From Labedaea rhizosphaerae (GTDB lineage: Bacteria > Actinomycetota > Actinomycetes > Mycobacteriales > Pseudonocardiaceae), in contig NZ_SNXZ01000003.1 of NCBI RefSeq assembly GCF_004362825.1, forward strand, positions 844,784-908,783: a DNA stretch of 64,000 bases, in the 5' to 3' direction. Below, piece after piece: positions 49,331-57,616 of the stretch (its first letter is position 1; every line of letters begins with the position of its first letter). Under the pieces are notes generated by a model. That model saw only the letters and a program-made list of their open reading frames with translations, did not search any database and was not told the DNA's origin. The translations under genes and the position numbers were made by a program.

Positions 49331-50605
49331 CTAGAGGCCCAGTTGCACCAGTGCGTAGCTAAACGACTTCGCCAGAGTAACTACCGAGTCCATTACGCGC
49401 ACGTTCTTCTCCCAGAACCCTATCGGTACTGAATGTTCTGACGTCCGCGTGAACCCTTCCAAAAGCTCCACAACTTTCCGATCATTAAAGTTCAACGAAG
49501 GAGAGTTGCGGTCTCCATAACTACGGAACAGCAGCATCTCCGCGCCAGACAAGGCTCTTCCGTCAAGCCTGACGCGAAACGTCTTGCCTAGCGAGAAAAT
49601 ATCATGAAACGCCTGATTCCGGGCATCGGATATAGTCTTTCTGTAAGACTCGAATGAGACTTTGCTACCATCGCCCATATAGGTTGGCATTGACGACACT
49701 TCGGTGTACAGAGCAACCTGATCGGCGATCGTCATCCACAACAATATCGGTTTCAAATCGGACAACCCTTGAACCAGGCCCGCAAAGACGACCGCCCCAT
49801 CCGCGAAGTTGTACGCAACTCGCAATATTTCGTGCCTAATCTCGTCGTTCAACGGGTTGTCAAGATAGCGTTCCAAGTAGGAGCCATAGCTAGCCCTCTG
49901 CTTCTCAAGCTGCCTGACTACATTGCTCAGTATGGTGTCTCCCGAAATATCGGAAAATGTGCGCAGGGAAATCGGCGCGTACGACATATTGCGCAACTTG
50001 ACGTGTTCGCGCTTGAACGCGAGAGACAGGCTTTCAGGATCGACCCCCGATGCCACCAGAGACTTTGACGCCTCAACCCAGATAGCATCGATATCATCTA
50101 GGCTATTCACCACCAAGCGGTCACCAACGACTTCAGCGGAGCCCTCTTGGCGAGGATCATAACCGATCGCTCTAATCGACCCCCTACCACCAATCTCAAT
50201 TTCGACCGCCTCATCCTGCTGTATCTCTGACACGAGCGCGAATATAATTGAGCCCAGATTTGCGCGCTCTTCGGCTATCTCCTGACGCAGGTCTGAGAGT
50301 TCCACTTTTCCGTCGAGCTGCTTCTCGGAAAGCTTCTTCGTGTCTCCCCTCAGCTGCCCAGGGTTCAAGACAATAACCGGGTCCCTCTCAGCAACACCTT
50401 CCTTGACGATTCTGACGCCGAGATATTTCGAGCTCTTAGTCGTCGATGCCTTCCCTCGATGGAAGTACGAGTTGTTTACAACAACGAGGTCACCTTCACT
50501 TGCCTTATGTCGGTCCAGCTCGAATTGCCAGAATTCCGAGCGGGTTAGCGCTGCTACTTGTTCACGAACGCAATCCCTGACATTGATGGCCGTCTTCCTT
50601 GCCAT
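49331..50605 (-). CDS. Unrecognised element cargo protein with a possible HEPN motif
   Basis: A 424-residue protein of low GC. No family recognised. A C-terminal helical part has ARNQAFHDIF, which fits the Rx4H pattern of HEPN ribonucleases with Asn after Arg. The N-terminal region (EFWQFELDRHKASEGDLVVV, YLGVRIVKEGVAERDPVIVL) is beta-rich. ATG 50603-50605 has GGGAGAA upstream. Position among right-end cargo suggests a defence or toxin role, which is inference. Confidence 0.65.
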   Translation of the reverse strand: MARKTAINVRDCVREQVAALTRSEFWQFELDRHKASEGDLVVVNNSYFHRGKASTTKSSKYLGVRIVKEGVAERDPVIVLNPGQLRGDTKKLSEKQLDGKVELSDLRQEIAEERANLGSIIFALVSEIQQDEAVEIEIGGRGSIRAIGYDPRQEGSAEVVGDRLVVNSLDDIDAIWVEASKSLVASGVDPESLSLAFKREHVKLRNMSYAPISLRTFSDISGDTILSNVVRQLEKQRASYGSYLERYLDNPLNDEIRHEILRVAYNFADGAVVFAGLVQGLSDLKPILLWMTIADQVALYTEVSSMPTYMGDGSKVSFESYRKTISDARNQAFHDIFSLGKTFRVRLDGRALSGAEMLLFRSYGDRNSPSLNFNDRKVVELLEGFTRTSEHSVPIGFWEKNVRVMDSVVTLAKSFSYALVQLGL

Positions 50606-50753
50606 GCTTCTCCCTACTAGCGGGGTCATTTTGCTTGTTATCGCCCGGTTACCGGGCGCTGACATGTGTTACACGTTCGCCGACAAGCTAAGCGCACATC
50701 TATCAGCCGCGTCGGGCCAGACTCCGGTACACACGAACACCGAAGAATGCGCC

Positions 50754-51452
50754 TCAGGCAAGAGAGAAACGGACGCACACTTGCCGACCGGCACGAATGC
50801 TATACAAGATTGACTCGAACTGAAGGTCATTGGACCGTGGATATTGAGCCTCCCAACTAAGAAGGAGAGCCGCTGCCCGTTCGTCGCTCAAGGAAGGTAG
50901 CGGCATCTTGTCTATGCTTGCGTCGATTCCACTGGACGTTCGGGTGAGTAAAACCCAAACCGAGCAATCACGACCTGACCACAGCGATGCGGTCGCAGCC
51001 TCAATCAACTCATGGTCCGCTTTACGACGAGCTAACGTGATACCGCCAGCACGGTCGTGTGCGGGCAGAAAGAGCACAGTCGGATCTAGCGAATTCGCCG
51101 GGACCAGCATGTCCGGATCCGGCAGGTACAACTTGACATGCGAGCCGGGATGGCCGTCCGCGTCGATGATTATGATGCCACTGGACTCCACCGGACGACC
51201 AGCCGTCCGTAGCACGGGGGCATACCTCGACATGTCCACTTCCCACAGTGACCCGACTCTGGTCTCGCCGATCCTCACCTCAACTTCCGCGTGACCAAGG
51301 TTCACGACGACGTCGTCCAACCGCAGCGACCTCGGCCCTGTACGACCGCGATCAGCGATTACCTCCCTCAGCGCCCGCGCATCCTGAGCGGACGTACGTA
51401 CCTCGATCCAACGGTCGCCGAAGCTAGTCCCACGCAACGCTGCCTCAGGCAC
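50754..51452 (-). CDS. Hypothetical element protein
   Basis: A 232-residue soluble protein (MPEAALRGTSFGDRWIEVRT start, GTG preceded by GAGGAGG). Mixed alpha/beta with strands such as SSGIIIIDADGHPGSHVKLY and DCSVWVLLTRTSSGI. No motif identified. It lies in the AT-richer right-hand part of the element. Confidence 0.65.
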   Translation of the reverse strand: MPEAALRGTSFGDRWIEVRTSAQDARALREVIADRGRTGPRSLRLDDVVVNLGHAEVEVRIGETRVGSLWEVDMSRYAPVLRTAGRPVESSGIIIIDADGHPGSHVKLYLPDPDMLVPANSLDPTVLFLPAHDRAGGITLARRKADHELIEAATASLWSGRDCSVWVLLTRTSSGIDASIDKMPLPSLSDERAAALLLSWEAQYPRSNDLQFESILYSIRAGRQVCVRFSLA

Positions 51453-51647
51453 AGGTCACCGCCTCCTCAGGGCCACGAGTCTGCCTTCAGCGTGAGCAGG
51501 AGATTCCGCTCACCGCATGTGAACAGCATCGTCAACGGGCCTGGGCGCGATACATTCCTCCAGCCGCACCTACGCTGACCAGCAATTGCATCCCTTCGTG
51601 GCAGTCTCGCTGCGTGCCGACGAACAGGACCTTCTCAGCGAGGGCGG

Positions 51648-52718
51648 TTAGTCCCACTTGAATCGCAAACTTGACGTCAAAGGGATCGGATCGCACCTCT
51701 GGCACCCATCACGGCCCGGCCGGCGCAGAAGGAGCTTCTGGCCGCAGCTGCGACAATGGGTTGGTGCCTCAGGCAGGCCAGGAGCAACCAGGTCCGCATC
51801 GAAGAGCCCGCCATCATGTTTGGGGCTCAAGCATTCTTGCGAAAGCTGCTGCCGCAGGGTCCGTTCGATCTGTTCCTTCTGACCGGCACGATATAGGTCG
51901 TCCCTCCCCGTCAGCTCGCGGTAGAGATCAAGGCTCTTCGGCGGCACGATGTAGATCTGCTTGCCGTTCCAGCGCATCGGCACTGCCTGCCGCGCTGGCA
52001 TCATCGCCGCTACATCATCGATAGTGAGCCCTGCCCAGGGTTCATGCTGGGGGTGGTACCTACCGCAAGGACGTTTGTTTCGATCGGGGCATCGATCGAA
52101 CACCCCAGCGGTGCATCTCGCCGCGGAGATGGTCCGCAAGCCGCGCGCGGCGGTAGCGGCCCTACGATGCGGCAGGCTGGTCCAGCCGATGCTGTTACAG
52201 CCGACGGAAGGCACCTCGAAGAACCACTTGGGTTGCGCGTCGGAGTCGGCGAACCAGACGGGCAGCCAACCCGCCTTGTAGGACTTCGTCGTGCGGGCCT
52301 TGGCGTGCGCAGCGGTGATATGGGAACGCTGAACTTCGACGCCGGTCTGGCAGGGACCCTTTATAGCGACGTCCAGGACGGTCTTGCCCGCCGTGCGGAA
52401 TTCCTGTTCGGCCTCGAAACCGGCGTCGGTTGCCGCGCGGCACCAGTAGTCTTTCTGCCGACGATGCTCATCGCTTTCCAACCGGATCTCATGGTCTCCA
52501 TGACCACCACCCGGGAAGTGGGCAGCCCAGAAGGTGTCACCACGTTTGCGGATGTACATCTCGTCCGCACCGTCTTGCGCCGGTCGCAAGCACAGCAGAA
52601 CACGATCTCCACGGTCGATCTGGCCATGAAGTGCCGCGATCAAGGCGAAGTCGGCCGGCGACAGCCTGGACAAGTCCAGCTGCCGATCGTCAGGAACGAA
52701 GCGAACATCGGTGGTCAT
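51648..52718 (-). CDS. CoiA-like nuclease domain protein with C-terminal zinc ribbon
   Basis: A 356-residue protein. The middle region matches the competence protein CoiA layout: EHRRQKDYWCRAATDAGFEA, EQEFRTAGKTVLDVAIKG, GVEVQRSHITAAHAKARTTK, LPVWFADSD, which contains the Asp and ExQ residues of a restriction-endonuclease-like fold. The C-terminus has a four-cysteine ribbon (CRSCGQK...GCQRCDP). ATG 52718 or 52733. A broken homologue of the last 80 residues lies at 61542 next to attachment site E, so it is recurring cargo of these elements. Confidence 0.78.
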   Translation of the reverse strand: MTTDVRFVPDDRQLDLSRLSPADFALIAALHGQIDRGDRVLLCLRPAQDGADEMYIRKRGDTFWAAHFPGGGHGDHEIRLESDEHRRQKDYWCRAATDAGFEAEQEFRTAGKTVLDVAIKGPCQTGVEVQRSHITAAHAKARTTKSYKAGWLPVWFADSDAQPKWFFEVPSVGCNSIGWTSLPHRRAATAARGLRTISAARCTAGVFDRCPDRNKRPCGRYHPQHEPWAGLTIDDVAAMMPARQAVPMRWNGKQIYIVPPKSLDLYRELTGRDDLYRAGQKEQIERTLRQQLSQECLSPKHDGGLFDADLVAPGLPEAPTHCRSCGQKLLLRRPGRDGCQRCDPIPLTSSLRFKWD

Positions 52719-52908
52719 ACTGCGCACCTCCATCGCCCAATGCCAGCAGCCATCGGAGACAACCAGCACCATCGAACGCTGACCCTGCCCCGGTCACGAG
52801 TAGATCCCGCTCGAACACGTCGCGCGTGCCACTCCGCAACCCACCCTCAACCATGGCACAGGGGACCGACAATTTTGAGGTTGATCAGAGGCCGGAGCGT
52901 CGTGTTCG

Positions 52909-53535
52909 TTACGCTGGCGACTGTCTGCCCTGCCCCGTCTTCTTGATTGTTTTTACCTTCGCTGCGGCGGACTTTGGCATCGCCCGTCCGGACTTCGTCT
53001 TGGTGATCGTTCTCGTAGCCGCGGTCTTTCCTGCGCGGCGCTTCGTGAGGTCGGTAATCGCCCCTTGTCGACTCCGTGTCCTGCCAGCTGTCGACTGCGT
53101 CTTCGTAGTCCTCGACGACTTCGCAGCAGCAGCCTTCTTCGGAGCTGCACTGGGTTCTTGTAGGAGCTGAGACACCCGTTGAGGCGAGATGCCCAACAGC
53201 GCTGCAGTATCTGCGCCCGTGAGACCAGCGGCTGACAGTTTGGCCGCAACTTGACGTGATACCCGCGCTGTCTCTCGCTGCACCTCGGCCAGTTGCTGCA
53301 CGAGCGTGCGAGCGTGCCTAACCTCCGCAGGGGGAACAGCGCCGACCACGAACTCGACCTCTACCGACGGACTGTCGATCTCGAGCATAGCTTCGACCAG
53401 ATCGACGGCCATGGCCTTGGCCTCGGCGGCGTTATGACCCTGGGTGACGCCGACGCCATCGACATCAACGACCCACCACCTACCCTCGCGGATGGCGGTG
53501 GCCTTGAATACTTGCTGGTTCACTGCTTCAACCAT
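52909..53535 (-). CDS. hicB: HicB-like antitoxin with long basic tail
   Basis: A 208-residue protein. Residues 1-60 have the HicB pseudo-RNase-H-like fold (FKATAIREGRWWVVDVDGVG, TQGHNAAEAKAMAVDLVEAM). Residues about 85-130 form an HTH (SAAGLTGADTAALLGISPQR). The last 75 residues are a Lys/Arg/Ala-rich, probably disordered tail (TKRRAGKTAATRTITKTKSG), unusual for HicB. ATG 53535 or 53550. It overlaps the upstream hicA gene. Confidence 0.82.
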   Translation of the reverse strand: MVEAVNQQVFKATAIREGRWWVVDVDGVGVTQGHNAAEAKAMAVDLVEAMLEIDSPSVEVEFVVGAVPPAEVRHARTLVQQLAEVQRETARVSRQVAAKLSAAGLTGADTAALLGISPQRVSQLLQEPSAAPKKAAAAKSSRTTKTQSTAGRTRSRQGAITDLTKRRAGKTAATRTITKTKSGRAMPKSAAAKVKTIKKTGQGRQSPA

Positions 53536-53720
53536 CCCTTCGGCAGGCATGCGATCTGACGTTCAATACTGTCGACTACCCCTGGCGTGATCGTCCCGTG
53601 GCGAGGCAGGGCGGTCCGGTGTATGCCGCACGCGCAGGCGTAAACCTCATGGTTGCCCTTGTTGCGAACCGACGTGCATCCGTTCGCAACAAGCCGGTCC
53701 GCCACCTCGCGTCTTCGCAT
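53520..53720 (-). CDS. hicA: HicA-like mRNA interferase toxin
   Basis: A 66-residue protein with the HicA fold: MRRREVADRLVANGCTSVRN, KGNHEVYAC (conserved active-site His), then HRTALPRHGTITPGVVDSIE. ATG 53718-53720 is used because HicA normally starts at this point. The order toxin-antitoxin is the usual hicAB order. An inverted repeat upstream (53745-53782) probably binds HicB. Confidence 0.82.
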   Translation of the reverse strand: MRRREVADRLVANGCTSVRNKGNHEVYACACGIHRTALPRHGTITPGVVDSIERQIACLPKGWLKQ

Positions 53721-53744
53721 CGACTTAAACACCACAACGGTAAG

Positions 53745-53782
53745 TCTAGCCCCCCTAGATGTCAAGGTAAAGGGGGGCTAGA
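53745..53782. promoter_or_regulatory. Inverted repeat/promoter upstream of hicA
   Basis: TCTAGCCCCCCT and AGGGGGGCTAGA are perfect 12-bp arms 14 bp apart. A TTGACA (minus strand, 53765-53760) lies between them. This is a typical place for autoregulation by the antitoxin. Confidence 0.6.
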
Positions 53783-53916
53783 GAAGCGGCGCTGCGGTGC
53801 AGCCCTCCACATCGATGCGGGATAGTCGACTCGCAGCGTTAGCAGTGTCACATGATGCCTGTTGCTGGTCCGTGCATCGAGTTGCGGCGCGAGCAGGCCG
53901 CCTCGGCGTGAGCCTT

Positions 53917-53936
53917 GGGCATGAGCGTGGGCATGA
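53917..53936. other. Arm-type integrase repeats at the right end
   Basis: GGGCATGAG-CGT-GGGCATGA, the counterpart of the repeats at 38290-38310. Situated 91 bp left of attachment core B. Confidence 0.6.
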
Positions 53937-54026
53937 ACTGACGCCCAACGGTGCCTCTGGCGTGCTGCGGAGAGTCACCAGAGCCGCTCATGCCCAGGTC
54001 GCCACCTGGTGCCGCGGGTTGTAGTC

Positions 54027-54072
54027 GATTTAGGTTCCAGCCGGTGAGGGTTCGAATCCCTTCAGCCCTACT
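54027..54072. other. Attachment core, site B (attR of the 38-54 kb element)
   Basis: A 46-bp copy of the tRNA 3' half with a few changes (GGTGAGGGTTCGAATCCC in the T arm). Left flank carries GGGCATGAG repeats; right flank (54073-54280) is a different arm module shared with site E. Confidence 0.8.
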
Positions 54073-54280
54073 AGCTCTGACCAGCGGTAACACTCGGTTT
54101 CGACCGCCGCTGAGCTGACCTCTGGGTGCGAAAACGGGTGCCAACATTCCACTCAGTTCAGCGGCTCGAGAGTGCTCAGGAGGCACCTGCCACCGACAAG
54201 CCTGACTACGACGGACCGCAGCCAGACGCGGTCACGCCGACCGAACGGCCGCCGGCCATACCCGCACAGCGGCAGATGAG
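54073..54280. repeat. Right-flank arm module following site B
   Basis: Includes CTGACCAGCGGTAACACTCG, GGGTGCGAAAACGGGTGCC (54124-54142) and ACGCCGACCGAACGGCCGCC. Homologous modules follow site C (56270-56400) and site E (61899-62110), and a decayed copy without a core lies at 57115-57200. Confidence 0.65.
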
Positions 54281-54444
54281 CTCGTTTGGGTGAGAGCGGA
54301 TGGCATGTATCGGGTCTACTTCGTGGTGAGCTGTCCAGTCGTGCCTGTGCGGCACTACTTTGGCCTGCACCGGCCTTTGGATCCCTGTCCCTACGCCTCA
54401 ATGTGGAGGAGCGGCCTTCGGGTTGGGAGTGGCAGACTGCGTTG

Positions 54445-54762
54445 ATGACCCTGGAGGCGGAGTTCCAGCGAGCCTGTGAGGAAGCCGTCGAGGAGTGCCG
54501 GCGACTGGGGTACGTGCCGACCGCGTGGATCGCCATGATGAGAGGGCCTGGGGGTGCTGCCGCGGCTGCTCGTCGTCTTCTAGCTAGTGGTGACATTCAG
54601 AGTGGGTTCGAGCGTCTGATTCGTATGGGCCGTCGGGATCTAACGGTTGAGCAAGCTGTTCTCGACGACTATTGGCGGCCGTTATTTAGCGAACTCCATC
54701 GCGACGCGGCGCGATGGAGGCTTGCGCAAGCAGGTGGCAGCGACTGCATGCCCCACGAGTAG
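54445..54762 (+). CDS. Conserved actinobacterial small protein (GF-RLDLTVE family)
   Basis: A 105-residue protein. It holds a conserved block VPTAWIAMMRGPGGAAAAAR, SGFERLIRMGRRDLTVEQAV, WRPLFSELHRDAARWRL common to many actinobacterial hypotheticals. ATG 54445 is used. It is intact and lies between attachment sites B and C. Function unknown. Confidence 0.7.
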   Translation: MTLEAEFQRACEEAVEECRRLGYVPTAWIAMMRGPGGAAAAARRLLASGDIQSGFERLIRMGRRDLTVEQAVLDDYWRPLFSELHRDAARWRLAQAGGSDCMPHE

Positions 54763-54992
54763 CAACTGCTATTCCGTGTGGGACGAGATCGCTTCTGCCG
54801 CGAGTACCAACGCACCCTACGCGGCATGAGCGGACGTTCGTCCGCAGCTCTCAGCGGCTTAGGCCCGTTTCTGTCGTTGGGCGCTGGCTTGAATAGTTTG
54901 GGAGGCTGCAGCCGCGTTGCTGACGGCACCATCGACGGGGATGAACGAGCACTCTCGTCGGGAAGTGATCAGCGGTCGGTGGGGCCGCCTCT
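54763..54992. other. Intergenic stretch with no gene seen
   Basis: No start with domain support; only shadow frames. Confidence 0.35.
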
Positions 54993-55940
54993 TCAGAGGC
55001 GTTCGATGCGGTCGGCCTGCGGGCCCCGGTCGCTCTGACGCACCGCGTACCGGACCCGGTCACCCTTCTGCAGCGGCTCCGACCCCATGATCACGGACAC
55101 GTGGGCGAAGAGATCGGCGCCGCCTGCGTCCGGGGTGATGAAGCCGAAGCCGCGGTCGCCGTCGTAGCGCGCGACGACGCCCTCGCCGCCTCGTACGGGC
55201 ACGTCCCGCGCCGCCGGCGCTGCGGCCGCGGCAGGTGCCGACCGCTGCGGCGCCGTCTGGGGCTCGGCGCCCCGGACCAGGTGCACGTCGCGGGCCTGCG
55301 GGCCCTTGTCTCCACTAGCCACCTCGTAGGCGACGCGGTCGCCCTCTGCGAGCCACGTCAGCCCCTCGGCCAGGGCCCGGACGTGAACGAAGACGTCCCC
55401 GGCGCCGGAGTCGGGGTTGATGAAGCCGAAGCCCTTGTCCTCGTCGTACCAGGCCACCGTGCCGTCGGCACCGTCCGCGATACCAGCCGCAGCGGGTGAG
55501 CCGGCCCCTGCTCCCAGCGGGATCACGTGCCCGGCCTGCGGGCCGCGCTCGCCTTCGACGATCAGGAAGGCCACTCGCTGCCCCTCGGTGACCACGCCGC
55601 CGGTCACGATGGCGGAGCTGTGCACGAAGATGTCGGCGCCGCCGCCATCCGGCGACGCGAAGCCGTACCCCTTGCCCGGCTCGTACCAGTTGACGGTGCC
55701 GAGCAGGCCCACGGCGCTGCCGGTGGCCGCATCGGCGGTGACGCGAACGCGCAGCGCCTGGGGCCCGCGGTCGTTCTCGCCGACCTCGAACACGACGGCC
55801 TGACCCTCGCGGAGCACTTTCGCGCCGCTGTCCTCGACGATCTCGGAGGCGTGCACGAACACGTCCAGCGAGCCGTCCTCGGGCGCGAGGAAGCCGAAAC
55901 CCCGTTCGGCGTCGAACCAACGGACGGTCCCTTGCGGCAT
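54993..55940 (-). CDS. Cold-shock protein with four CSD domains in tandem
   Basis: A 315-residue protein with four cold-shock domains at about 1-66, 78-140, 155-220 and 250-315. Each has an RNP1-like strand ([39 protein letters not shown]) and an RNP2-like VFVH/IFVH/LFAH motif, joined by Ala/Gly-rich linkers. Usual bacterial Csp proteins have one domain of 65-70 residues. ATG 55938-55940 has GGAG upstream. It lies between attachment sites B and C. RNA or single-stranded DNA binding with high avidity is expected. Confidence 0.85.
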   Translation of the reverse strand: MPQGTVRWFDAERGFGFLAPEDGSLDVFVHASEIVEDSGAKVLREGQAVVFEVGENDRGPQALRVRVTADAATGSAVGLLGTVNWYEPGKGYGFASPDGGGADIFVHSSAIVTGGVVTEGQRVAFLIVEGERGPQAGHVIPLGAGAGSPAAAGIADGADGTVAWYDEDKGFGFINPDSGAGDVFVHVRALAEGLTWLAEGDRVAYEVASGDKGPQARDVHLVRGAEPQTAPQRSAPAAAAAPAARDVPVRGGEGVVARYDGDRGFGFITPDAGGADLFAHVSVIMGSEPLQKGDRVRYAVRQSDRGPQADRIERL

Positions 55941-56112
55941 CAAAGGCTCCAGGTCGAGAGGGCGGGCACTGGCCCCCAGTCTCTCTGACAGACTTCCGGT
56001 CCGTCGGGCCGGGCCTACAGGCGGGCGGTGCGGAGCCAGGGACGGGCCGTTGGTTCACCTAGCGACACGCCGAGTTTTGAGACCAGGTCTAAGCACAGCG
56101 CCACCGACCGCT

Positions 56113-56132
56113 GGGTGCGAGTTTGGGTGCGA
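56113..56132. other. Arm-type repeats left of site C
   Basis: GGGTGCGAG-TTT-GGGTGCGA; an identical spaced repeat lies at 57269-57288 left of site D. This is a different arm word from the GGGCATGAG of the complete element. Confidence 0.55.
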
Positions 56133-56223
56133 ACGTGCGGCAACTGGTGCCCCTGCTGCCTCGATCCGGTCCTCGCGAGCCCTCGTATGCCCTGGTCGCA
56201 CGCTGGTGCAGCGGGTTGTAGTC

Positions 56224-56269
56224 GATTTAGGTTCCAGCCGGTGAGGGTTCGAATCCCTTCAGCCCCACT
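56224..56269. other. Attachment core, site C
   Basis: A 46-bp relic of the tRNA 3' half (GATTTAGGTTCCAGCCGGTG ... CCCCACT). Flanked on both sides by arm-type repeats (left 56113, right 56320-56338). Confidence 0.78.
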
Positions 56270-56428
56270 AGCTCTGACCAGCGGAAACGCTCGGATTGGC
56301 CGCCACAAAGCTGACCCCTGGGTGCGAGAACGGGTGCCAACATTCCACTCAGTGCAGCGACTTGAGTGTGCTCAAGAGGCATCTGGCGCCGAGGTCCGCG
56401 GTGGCAGAGGCGCGCTGAGCGCTGGAAA

Positions 56429-57035
56429 TCATGGTGCAAACACGTGGGCCAGTTCAACGACTCTGCTGTCAGAGTCGGCCTTCATCCGCTCGACTATCAG
56501 GGCGAAGCGCTTTCTGTCCGGCTCCGCCACGTTCAGCAGTTCAAGGGCACCTAACCGCACCATCGGCACGTCGTCGTCGAGGAGGACGTAGATGATCCAA
56601 AGTTCCTTTCCGTAGCTCGTCATAACAGAGACCGTGCAAGGAAGGTTCCGTCGGCTCGATCGGTATGCCCAAGGCGATCTCCACCAGGAGGTTCACGACG
56701 TGCTCACGGACGAACGCTGGCCGCTCGGTCGCCAGCCCCGCCAACAGCGGCCCGATCACCCACCTCGCCGACTCGAACAAGGTGCCCTGCAAGACAACGC
56801 GATCGTCCAGGCGCCAGTATGCATCGAGGACCTCACCCTCGGAGCTCGCGTCCAGAAGATCACGCATGGCGTCGGGAGCGAACTCCGCACCGCCGTTCGC
56901 GGAACGGACGTCAGCCCACGGAACTGAATCGACAAGAACCCTCGAAATCACGGTTAAACCCTTCTCGATCCCAGCGCCCCTCATTCGGGCATCAGGAACG
57001 GCCACGAGATCAACCTGATACCGGCGCCTCGACAC
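56429..57035 (-). pseudogene. Helical-repeat protein gene split by a frameshift
   Basis: The frame starting at 57035 (MSRRRYQVDLVAVPDARMRG; YWRLDDRVVLQGTLFESARW) runs to about 56600 and turns to low-complexity Arg text. A second frame from 56623 (YGKELWIIYVLLDDDVPMVR, LGALELLNVAEPDRKRFALI) continues the same helical style, suggesting one gene of about 200 residues broken near 56,600-56,620. It resembles helical proteins of HEAT type from actinomycetes. Possible alternatives are two overlapping genes. Confidence 0.55.
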
Positions 57036-57114
57036 TGCGCGTACCTCTACAACTTTCCGACACCATACGCACCAGATTGAGGCAGCCGGCGAGACCGCCT
57101 AGCACAGAACCACC

Positions 57115-57200
57115 AATCGCCAGCGGTGAGAACGGGTGCGTAGATTCCGCCCAGAGTCGCAGGTTGAGTGTGCTCCCAACGCATCGACGGCTGAAGGCGC
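57115..57200. repeat. Decayed right-flank arm module without a core
   Basis: GCGGTGAGAACGGGTGCG followed by GATTCCGCCCAGAG and GGTTGAGTGTGCTC matches the modules after sites B, C and E, but no tRNA core precedes it. It looks like the trace of a further integration. Confidence 0.45.
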
Positions 57201-57379
57201 CTCCTCGGCACCATAGGCATCACGGCTTGAAGCCAGCAAGCCACCGGCCGCTGCACCGTCGACCCGCTGGGTGCGAGTTTGGGTGCGAACGAGCGGCAAC
57301 TGATGCTTCTGCTGCCTCGATCCCCTTCTCATGGGCCTGCTTCTGCCCTGGTCGCGCACCGGTGCCGCGGTTTGTAGTC

Positions 57380-57425
57380 GATTTAGGTTTCAGCCAGTAG
57401 GGGTTCGACTCCCCTCAGTCCCACC
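57380..57425. other. Attachment core, site D
   Basis: A 46-bp relic (GATTTAGGTTTCAGCCAGTA ... CCCACC, followed by A to give CCA). Its right flank (GACCAGCTCATATATCAATT, CTTGCATGGGTAATTTTGA) is almost the same as the integrase leader right of site A, but no integrase gene follows. Confidence 0.75.
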
Positions 57426-57616
57426 AAGCTTGACCAGCTCATATATCAATTCTTGCATGGGTAATTTTGATTGGTGACGAGCACGCCCAGGATCAGGCGT
57501 GTGATGCCGCCGACGACATCAACCTCGGCACCACCTGTCCGCCCCGTGTCCCTGGCGCGACGAAGATCTGCTTGCGCGGTGCGCAATCGGTCTTCCCGCA
57601 CCACCTCGCGGGCCTC

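Noticed and set aside
53848-57359. Short minus frames reading GAEGIRTLTGWNLN-like text next to the attachment cores
   Set aside because: These are reverse translations of tRNA 3' relics, a known annotation artefact.
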